Positions 33,160 through 41,004 of a stretch of 64,000 nucleotides of DNA are shown here, in pieces (the first letter of the stretch is position 1; every line of letters begins with the position of its first letter). The position numbers and the translations under genes are program-made. Below the pieces are notes generated by a model, which worked only from the letters and a program-made list of their open reading frames with translations, was not told the origin of the DNA and made no database searches. This DNA is from Pseudomonas moorei (lineage in GTDB: Bacteria; Pseudomonadota; Gammaproteobacteria; Pseudomonadales; Pseudomonadaceae), in assembly GCF_008801475.1 (NCBI RefSeq), contig NZ_VZPP01000010.1:1-64000 (forward strand), in the 5' to 3' direction.

Positions 33160-34512
33160 CTACGCCGTTTGCAGCAGGACCGGTATCAATTCGGGCGCTG
33201 ACTCAAGCAACCGCTCAGGCTCGTTCTGAAAGAAAAACCTTCGCTCGCCAAAGGCGGGCTGCAAGTCATCGAACCAGGTCACCTGCGGGTCGAAGCGCGC
33301 GTAAAAGGTGCGCAACACCCATTGCGGATCGCGGGCCTGGAGGAACTGCAGGACAAAGACTTTTTCCCCGGCGACGGTCTCGATGCCATTGATCAGCACC
33401 TTGCCGTAGAAGGTGCTCATGGACGGCCCGCGCACCGTGCGCGCCAGGCCCGACACCGTGCGGTACGCGGCCTGGAAGATTTCGAATGCCCGGGCCAGCG
33501 GCATCGCGAAGTAATGGCTGGGGCCGGTGTCGCGCTCGACGAACATGTAATAAGGCACCGCCCCGAGCCGAACGCCTTCGGTCCATAGCGCCGCCCAATC
33601 GGCAGGGTTTTCATTGATATGGCGGATCACCGGCGCCTGCATGCGCAGGGTGGCGCCCGTGGAGCGGATGCGTTCGACAGCCTGACGGGCGATGTCCTGG
33701 CGGATCTCCACCGGGTGGTTGTAGTGGCCCATGATCGACAGGTTTTTCCCGGCCGCGACGATCCGTTTGAACAGCGTCAGCAGCTGCGGCGCGTCCTTGT
33801 CGCTGACGAATCGTTGCGGCCAATAGGCCACCGACTTGGTACCGATGCGGATGCTTTTCAGGTGGGGCAGTTCCAGCAGTGGCTCGATGTACCCGGCCAG
33901 GGATCGGCTGTTCATGATCAGCGGGTCGCCGCCGGTGATCAGCACGTCGGTGACCTCGGTGTGCACTCGCAGGTAACTCACCAGTTCCTGGGATTCGCGC
34001 GCATTGAACTTGAGTTCTTCTTCGCCGATGAACTGCGCCCAACGGAAACAGAAGGTGCAGTACGCATGACACGTCTGACCGGCACCGGGGAAAAACAGCA
34101 CGGTCTCGCGGTACTTGTGCTGAATGCCTGGCAGGACTTTTCCGTCGAGGGTGACGCCGTTGTGCGTCAGTTGCCCTGCCGGGTGCGGGTTCATGCGCAG
34201 CCAGATCGCCTCGATCCTTCGCTTGATGGCCGCGCTGTCGTCCTGCTCGATCAACTGCTTGAGCGATTGGTACTCGTCTGGCAGCAGCATGTCCTTGTGG
34301 GGAAAGGTCATGCGGAAAATCGGATCGTCCGGAATGTTGTTCCAGTCGATCAGTGTTCCCAGCACGTATTCGTTGGTGCGAAACGGCATGACCCGGGCCA
34401 CCACGGTCATGGCCTCCTGCAACGCCGGCGTCAGCCGCTGCCAGTAAGGCGTGTCGCGGATGGTGCGGGAGTTATAGGGTTTGTATCTTTCGTGCTCCGA
34501 CAGTCCTTGCAT
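33160..34512 (-). CDS. KamA-like radical SAM protein (lysine 2,3-aminomutase family, divergent)
   Basis: 450 aa. The radical SAM cluster C148-x3-C152-x2-C155 (CHAYCTFC) and the SAM-binding GGDP (194-197) are intact. Family landmarks PYYMFVERDTGPSHYF (about 320-335) match the YYxxxxD...G..HF block of lysine 2,3-aminomutase, including its substrate-contact Asp. The PGGGGK motif that holds PLP in true aminomutases is not there; the aligned region reads GPSMSTFYGK (K371). It may bind PLP differently or catalyse another radical reaction. A beta-amino acid product is thus likely but not certain. AGGAG precedes ATG 34512. Confidence 0.85.
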   Translation of the reverse strand: MQGLSEHERYKPYNSRTIRDTPYWQRLTPALQEAMTVVARVMPFRTNEYVLGTLIDWNNIPDDPIFRMTFPHKDMLLPDEYQSLKQLIEQDDSAAIKRRIEAIWLRMNPHPAGQLTHNGVTLDGKVLPGIQHKYRETVLFFPGAGQTCHAYCTFCFRWAQFIGEEELKFNARESQELVSYLRVHTEVTDVLITGGDPLIMNSRSLAGYIEPLLELPHLKSIRIGTKSVAYWPQRFVSDKDAPQLLTLFKRIVAAGKNLSIMGHYNHPVEIRQDIARQAVERIRSTGATLRMQAPVIRHINENPADWAALWTEGVRLGAVPYYMFVERDTGPSHYFAMPLARAFEIFQAAYRTVSGLARTVRGPSMSTFYGKVLINGIETVAGEKVFVLQFLQARDPQWVLRTFYARFDPQVTWFDDLQPAFGERRFFFQNEPERLLESAPELIPVLLQTA

Positions 34513-34542
34513 GGCAGCGCTCCTGGTCTGTGCTGGCGGTGG

Positions 34543-35187
34543 TTACGGGATGGCTGGCGCTTTGCGCTCTATGTCCATCCAGGCCCGGACGCTGTCGCGA
34601 TCCCATTGGCGCTGCACATACGCCGCCAGGCGCGCCGGGACCGGATCACCATTGGCAACCAGTCGGTTGAGCATGATCGCCAGGTCGGTGTCGGCAATGC
34701 TCCAGTCGCCAAACAGGTGATCGGCACCCTCCTCCAGCAAGCGGTCCGCCACAAAGAACAAACGGTCGACCGCGGCCCGGGCCTCGTCGGACAGCGGATT
34801 GTCTTTTTTGCCGAAGTACACAAGATCGAACGGGCGCTCCCTGCGCACCACGAGCAGATCGCTGCGCAACCAGGCCTGCAGTTGACGGGCCCGGGCGCGT
34901 TGCTTGATGTCTTGCGGATAAATTCTTTTTGAACCTGGAGCGAGCTCCTCCAGATATTCGGCAATGGCTGAAGATTCCGAAAGCGCAAAACCTTCATGAA
35001 CCAGCACTGGGATTTTGCAAGTAAGAGAAAGATTTCTATAACTTTCGAGATAGTTTTCACGCGCCTTTAAATCCAGCGTGATCAAGTCAAATGAAAGTTG
35101 CTTCTCCTTTAAAGCCACAAACGCCGACATGGCAAAAGCGCTGACATAATCCGCACCCAGATACAGCTTTAACTTCGTACTTTCCAT
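34543..35187 (-). CDS. Glutathione S-transferase family protein
   Basis: 214 aa with a thioredoxin-fold N-terminal domain (KLKLYLGADYVSAFAMSAFVAL...KIPVLVHEGFALSESSAIAEYLEE, including the glutathione-binding VP and ES residues) and a helical C-terminal domain with the N-capping-box segment (LFGDWSIADTDLAIMLNRL). First gene of the lower operon (gst, kamA-like, aminotransferase, dioxygenase, aurF-like, MBL). It may detoxify or conjugate a reactive intermediate. ATG 35187 has GGGAG upstream. The N-terminal third is AT-richer than the rest. Confidence 0.87.
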   Translation of the reverse strand: MESTKLKLYLGADYVSAFAMSAFVALKEKQLSFDLITLDLKARENYLESYRNLSLTCKIPVLVHEGFALSESSAIAEYLEELAPGSKRIYPQDIKQRARARQLQAWLRSDLLVVRRERPFDLVYFGKKDNPLSDEARAAVDRLFFVADRLLEEGADHLFGDWSIADTDLAIMLNRLVANGDPVPARLAAYVQRQWDRDSVRAWMDIERKAPAIP

Positions 35188-35263
35188 AGAACGCTCCCTT
35201 GCACCAAACACATTAATCCGTTGCATTTGAAGCGATCGTAGTAAGTTGATTAAGTGCTGAACA

Positions 35264-35299
35264 GATACAGAAATTACCTGTTTTTATCGATACAGAAAT
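35264..35299. promoter_or_regulatory. Direct repeats GATACAGAAAT 25 bp apart (candidate MocR operator)
   Basis: GATACAGAAAT occurs at 35264-35274 and 35289-35299, same orientation, 25 bp start to start, in the AT-rich gap just upstream of the gst-led operon. MocR regulators such as GabR and PdxR bind pairs of direct repeats, so these are candidate sites for one of the two MocR proteins that flank the cluster. Confidence 0.5.
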
Positions 35300-35343
35300 C
35301 AGCGCACATCAATCGCCAAAGAGCATTTTTGAGGTGTACAAAC

Positions 35344-35374
35344 AAAAAAGGGAGTCAGCGTAGGCGGACTCCCT
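35344..35374 (-). terminator. Intrinsic terminator between the two halves of the cluster
   Basis: On the minus strand GGGAGTC and GACTCCC (35373-35367 and 35356-35350) form a 7-bp stem followed by TTTTTTG. It lies 21 bp beyond the cupin gene, so the exporter-ligase-RidA-cupin unit ends here and the gst-led unit must have its own promoter. Confidence 0.85.
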
Positions 35375-35394
35375 GGTGTGCAACTGAGAAGAAA

Positions 35395-35880
35395 TTACAG
35401 CGGGCGAGGTGTCAGGCCAACGTTGGCAGCGTGATTGGATAGCAATGCCATCTGCGGCATGTTGCTGAGGTTGAGCATGGCCAGCGGCTCGGTGGTGCTG
35501 GTGTTGACGAAGCCGTGACGGGTCCATGCCGGCACCAGCAATACATCCCCGGGACCGATGTTTACCTCCTCTGCATCCCCCAGGGACAAGGCGCCGCTGC
35601 CGGACTGGATGATAAAAAGATGCCACCAGGCATGGACATGGCCATCGAGCGTCGAACCCGGCACCAGCCATTGCATGGACACCGCCATGCCGGGTGTCAG
35701 TTGGCAACCTTCGACAGTGTTATCGTGGGCCAGCGCAACAATATCGACGTCGCTGGCCTCAAGGGCCTGACGCATATCGCCAAGTTCAGCACTTTTCCAC
35801 ACACGAGGTTTGATCGGCTGCCGATCCAGACTTTGGCGAAAGTTCTTATATGAAAAAAACGCACCCTGAACGTTATTCAT
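35395..35880 (-). CDS. Cupin-domain protein
   Basis: 161 aa with a single cupin barrel: metal-binding motif 1 is GHVHAWWHLFIIQSG and motif 2 PGDVLLVPAWTRHGFVN. Small cupins in biosynthetic loci act as isomerases, dioxygenases or N-N bond forming enzymes (when fused), or as sensors. ATG 35880 has GGAAA upstream; a start at 35916 is weaker. Last gene of the upper unit. No substrate can be named. Confidence 0.85.
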   Translation of the reverse strand: MNNVQGAFFSYKNFRQSLDRQPIKPRVWKSAELGDMRQALEASDVDIVALAHDNTVEGCQLTPGMAVSMQWLVPGSTLDGHVHAWWHLFIIQSGSGALSLGDAEEVNIGPGDVLLVPAWTRHGFVNTSTTEPLAMLNLSNMPQMALLSNHAANVGLTPRPL

Positions 35881-35963
35881 TAGCTGTTTCCAACTTATTC
35901 TGCCGAATTGAGTCACCCGACCTTAGGCCAACCCTTCAACAGTGTAAAGCCGGACAACTTCAT

Positions 35964-36458
35964 TTATAACGCCGACGGGCGCAGCGCCACGATCATATCA
36001 ACTTCAATGGCCGCATTTTTCGGCAATTGATAAACACCGACTGTGGTGCGCGTATGTTTCCCCGCATCACCCAGTACATGACTGAACACATCCGACGCAC
36101 CGTTGGCGACTTCACTGAGGTCGACAAAATCGGCCGTGGACTTCACATACACTGTTATCCGGATCAAGGATTTGATCTTGTCCAGCGAACCAATGGCATC
36201 CACGATCAGCGCCAATCCCCGCATTGCACTGATGCTCGCGGCCGCTTGCGCATCCGCCATGTTGAGCTCCAGTCCGACCCGTCCCGGGTAGTGGATTTTG
36301 CCGTTCATGCGCGGCACCAGACCGCTGATATACAGTTCATCGTGATGACGAATCAGCGGTGCGTAATGCCCGCCTGCGGTGTTCTCGCCATAGATGTCGT
36401 AGTCGAATTCCCGTGCCAGAGCGATGAAGCGCTCATCACAGGTCATGTGTTCACTCAT
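35964..36458 (-). CDS. RidA (YjgF/YER057c/UK114) family protein
   Basis: 164 aa including a RidA domain (about 35-164) with ISGLVP, YVKSTADFVDLSEV and the C-terminal GVYQLPKNAAIEVDMIVAL block, where PKNAxIEV replaces the usual PxxxLVEI and so lacks the conserved Arg of classical RidA enamine deaminases. Members without that Arg belong to the Rid1-7 subgroups with other or unknown roles. RidA homologues in clusters hydrolyse reactive imines/enamines or tailor intermediates. AGAGGG lies 8 nt before ATG 36458. Confidence 0.82.
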   Translation of the reverse strand: MSEHMTCDERFIALAREFDYDIYGENTAGGHYAPLIRHHDELYISGLVPRMNGKIHYPGRVGLELNMADAQAAASISAMRGLALIVDAIGSLDKIKSLIRITVYVKSTADFVDLSEVANGASDVFSHVLGDAGKHTRTTVGVYQLPKNAAIEVDMIVALRPSAL

Positions 36459-36519
36459 TGACGTAACCCTCTTGATCAATACTGCAAAAAACATCGATCG
36501 CTGCTGCTTGATCCAGGAC

Positions 36520-37800
36520 TCAACCCACAGCCCTTGTCGGCGCTGCCAGGCCGGTGATCCCAACACTTGATTCAATGGCCTCGGCCAGACGTGACAGGTC
36601 CAGGCTGAGGTGCTCGTACTGCTCGTTGAACAACACGATGTGGCCGATGAACGAGAAGTTGTCTTTCACCAGTGCACTGACCGAATCACCGATGCGCTTG
36701 GTCAGCACCGCTTCCACCAGTTCGATGTTCAGCGACCGGGCCAGCGACTGGATGTCCGGAACATCCCGCAGGATGCCGCCAGCGTTCGCTCGCAACAGGC
36801 GTATGCCGCAGTAGCCGCGCGGCACGGGATCATGGCTGTCGAGGTGGCCTTCCACGGCCCAGCGGACCCAGCGTTCCCACGGGTCGAAATCGATGAACGC
36901 CTTACGTGCCAGGTCCCAGATGTGCATGCCCCCCGGGCGCATGTTGGTTTCCACGGCCGAGGTGCGGTGATTGGCCCTGTGGAAGACTTCGTTGTGCCAG
37001 GCCCCGTTGTGCTGCGATACCAACCCGGCCATGTGCCGCCCGGCGGCCATCAGCCGAGCCTGCGCGTCCGCCGGCAAAGGCGCGGGCACCACTTGCTGGA
37101 TCTCGGCGCGGTAGGCGCCGTCGGTGGTGGTTTTCTCGGTGATCCAGGTACTTCCCGCGACATGGTCCCAGCTGTATTCCCGGGCGTTCTGGATCAACTC
37201 TTCGAGCACGATGCCGCCCTCGCGATAGGGCTTGAGGGCCTGCCATGCCTCGTCGCACTCGGACGGGTGCCGAATGACCCGGCAGCCGCGGCTGGCTCCT
37301 TCACAGGCAGGCTTGATGAACGCCTTGCCGCCCATTTCGATCACGCGCTGACGCAGTTCCGGAAGGCTTGTGATCCGGGTGGAAACGATCGGCCGATAAT
37401 CCTCGGGCGCCGCCGCGGCAGTCGCTTCGAGCTGGCGGAAGATCTGTTTGTCCAGGCCCGCCCGCGCCTCGGCCGGGGTGATACCGGGCAGACCGAAATG
37501 ACTGGCCAGCGCCGCACCGAGTAGTACACCGCGATCGGAAAACGGCAGCACGCCGATGAGTTTCCAGCGATCGGCATTCAGGCAACCGACCACCAGTTCG
37601 AGAGAGGCCGGAACGTCTTTCTCGGCCAGCGATGTACTGCACACGTGATCGGCGACCTGATCGTCTCCGGGCTGGATCTTCTCGACCAGCAGGATGAGCC
37701 GCGCGTTGTACAACGACTTGCACAGCTCGCGCAGCTTCGGGATATCGTGGACCCGACTGCCGTTGTACCCGACCACTACTACGCATGAAGTCGTATTCAT
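36520..37800 (-). CDS. ATP-grasp ligase
   Basis: 426 aa with an N-terminal pre-ATP-grasp region (about 1-100) and an ATP-grasp domain. Visible landmarks are GGKAFIKPACEGASRGCRVI (ATP-binding Lys and glycine-rich loop), GGIVLEELIQNAREYSWD (adenine and catalytic region) and AVETNMRPGGMHIWDL, matching the metal-binding ExNxRxGG. It resembles the carnosine synthase/BacD L-amino-acid ligase class that joins a carboxylate to an amine with ATP. It is the likely bond-forming enzyme in a cluster that has no NRPS. Start is ATG 37800. Confidence 0.85.
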   Translation of the reverse strand: MNTTSCVVVVGYNGSRVHDIPKLRELCKSLYNARLILLVEKIQPGDDQVADHVCSTSLAEKDVPASLELVVGCLNADRWKLIGVLPFSDRGVLLGAALASHFGLPGITPAEARAGLDKQIFRQLEATAAAAPEDYRPIVSTRITSLPELRQRVIEMGGKAFIKPACEGASRGCRVIRHPSECDEAWQALKPYREGGIVLEELIQNAREYSWDHVAGSTWITEKTTTDGAYRAEIQQVVPAPLPADAQARLMAAGRHMAGLVSQHNGAWHNEVFHRANHRTSAVETNMRPGGMHIWDLARKAFIDFDPWERWVRWAVEGHLDSHDPVPRGYCGIRLLRANAGGILRDVPDIQSLARSLNIELVEAVLTKRIGDSVSALVKDNFSFIGHIVLFNEQYEHLSLDLSRLAEAIESSVGITGLAAPTRAVG

Positions 37801-37842
37801 AAAATCCCCGACTTGCAAAATGAAAACCGAAACGGCGATGAC

Positions 37843-38943
37843 TCAGTCATGCAGCGACGCGATTGATTTACGGTTGAGCCAGTACCAGACCAGAATCCCG
37901 CCCGCGCCGATGGCCGCCAGCACCAGCGCGTTGTAGGGCGGCGGCATGACCCGCATGATCAACACGGTCAACCCGGCACCGACACCCAGGGACACTTCCT
38001 TGACGAACATGTTGTTCTGCTTGACCGAGAAGTAGTCGAGGTGACTGAACGCACACTCGGCGATGGACAGCACCGCCACCCAGACCAGCGCGCCGACCAG
38101 GGTTTCGACGTGGAACGCCGCCGGTGAAGACAGCACCGCGAAACCGATGACGATGATGGCGATCACTGTCAGCACCTTGAAGCGTCCGGTGCGCTCGATC
38201 AGTTTCATGACCGGCACTTGCGCGAACACCACCACGGCGCTGTTGAGGATCAGCATCAGCCCGTACCAGCCCGGCAGTTCGCCGGTCTTGAGCAGGATCG
38301 CTTGCGGCAGGATCGAGAACACGCCAAAAAGCTTGATGCCCATGATGACGCCGGCGATGACCCACGGCAGTTTGTTGCGCCAGCCGCTGCCTTCTTGGCC
38401 GGCGGGACGGGCAACCACGGGGTCGCAGGTGAAGGTCGCCCCCATGGCGATGGGAAGGCAAAGCAGGACAAAACCGGCGGCGCCGAGGAAAAACATGGCC
38501 GGGGTCAGCAGTGGCGACAGCAGGATCAGCCCTGCCAGCAGGCTGCCCATGTTCATGGCAACCCGGTTATAGGCCGCGCCTTCCTTGGTCTGTGCCGCTT
38601 CGCTCTTGATCAGGTAACCGGCAATGGCAATGCCGTAGGCAAACAACGCCGCGGCAAACATGACCACGCCCTGGTTGTGGGTGACGGCCAACAGCACCAG
38701 GCCGGCGGCAGCGCACAACAGCGTGACGCTCAGGGAGCGGCGACCGAGCACCAGTAACGTCAACGGCAGCAGCAGCAACAAGGCCCGATACCCCAGGGCC
38801 AGAATGCTGTTGGTGGCGGTGTCGAGCCAGACGTTGGCCTTGCCCAACACCGCGAACAGCGCAACGGCCGTGATGATTCGAATGGTGAACAACCGCAGGT
38901 TGATCACCGGTTTCGCCACGACAACGGTTGTTTCCAAACTCAT
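37843..38943 (-). CDS. MFS-type membrane transporter
   Basis: 366 aa with about 10-11 hydrophobic helices and a central cytoplasmic loop (CDPVVARPAGQEGSGWRNK). It fits the major facilitator fold, slightly shorter than the usual 12-helix size. First gene of the upper unit and co-directional with the ATP-grasp gene (42-bp gap), it is a plausible exporter of the cluster product, as BacE is for bacilysin. ATG 38943 is preferred to 39009, whose upstream residues are polar and non-membrane. It is divergent from MocR gene 2. Confidence 0.8.
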   Translation of the reverse strand: MSLETTVVVAKPVINLRLFTIRIITAVALFAVLGKANVWLDTATNSILALGYRALLLLLPLTLLVLGRRSLSVTLLCAAAGLVLLAVTHNQGVVMFAAALFAYGIAIAGYLIKSEAAQTKEGAAYNRVAMNMGSLLAGLILLSPLLTPAMFFLGAAGFVLLCLPIAMGATFTCDPVVARPAGQEGSGWRNKLPWVIAGVIMGIKLFGVFSILPQAILLKTGELPGWYGLMLILNSAVVVFAQVPVMKLIERTGRFKVLTVIAIIVIGFAVLSSPAAFHVETLVGALVWVAVLSIAECAFSHLDYFSVKQNNMFVKEVSLGVGAGLTVLIMRVMPPPYNALVLAAIGAGGILVWYWLNRKSIASLHD

Positions 38944-39030
38944 GCAGCACCTCACAAACCTTGGCGACTGAACGACCGGCAACAGGTCGACAATCCGAAA
39001 ACTCTCCAAAGCGATGGTAGAAAGAGATGC

Positions 39031-39059
39031 TTGTCTTGATCAGAGCAAGTTCGTATAGA
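39031..39059 (+). promoter_or_regulatory. Candidate promoter of MocR gene 2, with dyad
   Basis: TTGTCT (39031-39036) and TATAGA (39054-39059) are 17 bp apart, 36 bp before ATG 39095. The -10 lies within an inverted repeat AGTTCG (39048-39053) / CGAACT (39066-39071), placed well for autoregulation or for control of the divergent exporter. Confidence 0.45.
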
Positions 39060-39094
39060 ATCAAACGAACTTTACTGCCGGAGAGACCAGTAAA

Positions 39095-40513
39095 ATGCAG
39101 GCTCAGCGAGCAGTGATCGCCGCTATCGAGTTCCAGCCAGGTGTGCCGCTGGTCCAGCAAATCGTCGATCAACTAACCGTGGCGATCAGTCAGGGCGGCC
39201 TGCCCCACGGCTCCAGGCTGCCGCCGATTCGCGAACTCTCCGACTTGATGCACGTGGGCAAGTCCACGGTGGTCGACGCCCTGGACCGCTTGCGGGCCAA
39301 GGGCCTGGTGGTTTCCCGCCAGGGTTCCGGGCACTACGTGCACCGTTCCAGCAGCACCCTGCCAGCCAACGCCGGGCCGGACCTGCTCCCGCAAGACACC
39401 CTCAGCGTGGTCCGCCGTGCGGTGCTACTGGACAATGGCAAGCTGCGCCCGGGGGCCGGTTTTCTGCCGTCCTCGTGGTTGCCTGCCGAAGAATTGCTCA
39501 AGGCCGTGCGCGGAACGCTGCGCGCGACCAGCTTGCGCATGGGCGAATACGGCAACGCCAGCGGTTACCTGCCATTGCGCCAGGCCTTGCGGGTCAAGAT
39601 GTCGACCTTGGGCATTGAGGCGCCGGTGGAGCAGATCATCACCACCGCCAACACCGTCCAGGCCATCGACATGCTGATGCGCCTGCTGGTCAAACCCGGC
39701 GACACGGTGCTCCTCGACGACCCGTGTTACTTCACGATGCACACCAATCTGGCCTGGCATGGCGTGAAGGTCATTACCATCCGCCGCGAGTGCGACGGCA
39801 TGGACCTGGACGCGTTCGAGCAATTGCTGATCACCCATCGTCCCGTGCTCTACATGACCAACAATGCCCTGCATAACCCGACCGGGCACTCGTTCACCTC
39901 GGCCCAGGTTTACCGCCTGGTGGAGCTGAGCCATCGCTACAACTTCCACATCCTCGAAGACGATTTGTACTGCGACATGCAGCAACGCCGAACGCCGCGC
40001 CTGGCCGCGAGCGGGCTGGACAATGTCTCTTACGTCTCCGGGTTTTCCAAGACCCTGACCGCCAATAGCCGCGTCAGCTTCGCGGTGCTGTCACCGCAAC
40101 TGGCGGCGCGGATGGTGACGCTGAAAATGGCCTGCGGCGGCATGACTTCGGAAATGGCCGAGCAGATCATCTGCACCATGCTCAGCGATGGCAGCTACGC
40201 CAAACACATGCGCCGCACCGTGGACCGGCTCTACGAGTCGAACAGCCGGGTGGCGGCATGGCTGGGCGAAGCCGGGTGTTCGGTGTCGTCGCTGCCGGGG
40301 GAAGGGTTGTACATCTGGACCCGATTGCCGGAAGGATTCAAAGCCGAGTGCCTGGCCAGAAAGGGTCTGGAAATTGACCTGGTACTAGCACCGGGAACCA
40401 TGCTCAGCAAAGCCGCGGATGCCAATCAGTTTCTGCGCTTCAACGTGGCACACAGTGATCATGTGCAGGTGCGGGAGCGATTTTTCCGGTTGTTGGACAT
40501 GCCGCACAAATAA
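39095..40513 (+). CDS. MocR-type regulator (GntR HTH + aminotransferase domain), gene 2
   Basis: 472 aa: GntR winged helix (about 15-85, LPHGSRLPPIRELSDLMHVGKSTVVDALDRLRAKGLVVSRQGSGHYV) and an aminotransferase-like domain with PLP lysine in SGFSKTLTANSRV. It is divergent from the exporter-ligase operon, 151 bp away, and is the best candidate pathway-specific regulator of the cluster. The sequence MQAQRAVIAAIEF starts with ATG 39095. Confidence 0.9.
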   Translation: MQAQRAVIAAIEFQPGVPLVQQIVDQLTVAISQGGLPHGSRLPPIRELSDLMHVGKSTVVDALDRLRAKGLVVSRQGSGHYVHRSSSTLPANAGPDLLPQDTLSVVRRAVLLDNGKLRPGAGFLPSSWLPAEELLKAVRGTLRATSLRMGEYGNASGYLPLRQALRVKMSTLGIEAPVEQIITTANTVQAIDMLMRLLVKPGDTVLLDDPCYFTMHTNLAWHGVKVITIRRECDGMDLDAFEQLLITHRPVLYMTNNALHNPTGHSFTSAQVYRLVELSHRYNFHILEDDLYCDMQQRRTPRLAASGLDNVSYVSGFSKTLTANSRVSFAVLSPQLAARMVTLKMACGGMTSEMAEQIICTMLSDGSYAKHMRRTVDRLYESNSRVAAWLGEAGCSVSSLPGEGLYIWTRLPEGFKAECLARKGLEIDLVLAPGTMLSKAADANQFLRFNVAHSDHVQVRERFFRLLDMPHK

Positions 40514-40530
40514 CTGACTGTCTTCGATCC

Positions 40531-40622
40531 TGTGGGAGCGGGCTTGCCCGCGAAAGGGCCGTCACATTCAGTTTCAATGTCGCCTGACCCACCGCCATCG
40601 CGGGCAGGCCCGCTCCCACAGG
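40531..40622. repeat. REP pair
   Basis: CTGTGGGAGCGGGCTTGCCC and its inverse GGGCAGGCCCGCTCCCACAG lie about 50 bp apart after MocR gene 2 and may end its transcription. Confidence 0.8.
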
Positions 40623-40700
40623 GGGTTCGGTGTGCAATAAGATCCCCGGCCACCAGATCGCCACGATTGCCGACCTCATCCTGACTGACTAACTTTGCCC

Positions 40701-40941
40701 GTCGCTGCCAATTCAGCGACCGGGCCTGATAACCCGGGTAAGATACGGGCGCACAAGCGCCACCAATCACGATTGCCGGCGCTTTTTTATGCCTGCACAC
40801 TCGTGCAATGGCGGCTGTGCGTGGGAGACCTTCGGGTCTGCCGGAATCCCGTATCTCCGGTTTATCAGCCTGCGCACAGCTGCCACCCATTCGCCTGATA
40901 ACGAACGTGGCAGCTCTCAACTTTAAACGGGAGCTTTACTC
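40701..40941 (+). ncRNA. C4-antisense-like structured leader RNA, copy B
   Basis: Same architecture as 2155-2387. Hairpin GTCGCTG/CAGCGAC (40701-40720). Segments a1 (GCCTGATAAC, 40724-40733) and b1 (GATACGGG, 40742-40749). An attenuator pair: GGCGC/GCGCC hairpin versus AGCGCC...GGCGCT stem with T6 (40756-40788). A long stem GGCTGTGCG/CGCACAGC (about 40813-40821 and 40873-40880) encloses the AGACC-UUCG-GGTCT hairpin and a CCGG hairpin with CCCGTATC (40848-40855) and TTATCAG (40862-40868). These are complementary to b1 and a1. Segment a2 (GCCTGATAAC, 40893-40902) is an exact repeat of a1, and b2 (ACGGG, 40927-40931) is the leader ORF Shine-Dalgarno. Confidence 0.7.
40756..40788 (+). terminator. 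Attenuator-like terminator inside RNA copy B
   Basis: AGCGCC (40756-40761) pairs with GGCGCT (40778-40783), followed by TTTTT. The left arm can instead pair with upstream GGCGC (40748-40752), giving an exclusive alternative. It should end part of the transcription before the antisense segment. Confidence 0.6.
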
Positions 40942-41004
40942 ATGAACGCTATTGGTCTGTCTGCTTCGAACGTCATCCATCGCCTCCAACCCAACAGGAG
41001 GTGA
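40942..41004 (+). CDS. 20-aa leader ORF upstream of DUF3077-like gene (copy B)
   Basis: ATG 40942 is preceded by ACGGGAG (40927-40933) at 8-nt spacing; this Shine-Dalgarno is target segment b2 of the RNA. The peptide MNAIGLSASNVIHRLQPNRR ends within AGGAGGTGA, so its last two codons form the Shine-Dalgarno of the DUF3077-like gene, which starts 6 nt after the stop. Arrangement as in copy A, but with a short gap in place of the ATGA overlap. Confidence 0.6.
   Translation: MNAIGLSASNVIHRLQPNRR

Noticed and set aside
29635-40513. Identification as a diazeniumdiolate (ham/pvf/mgo) cluster
   Set aside because: Those have an NRPS and a haem-oxygenase-like enzyme; here both are missing and the ligase is of the ATP-grasp type.
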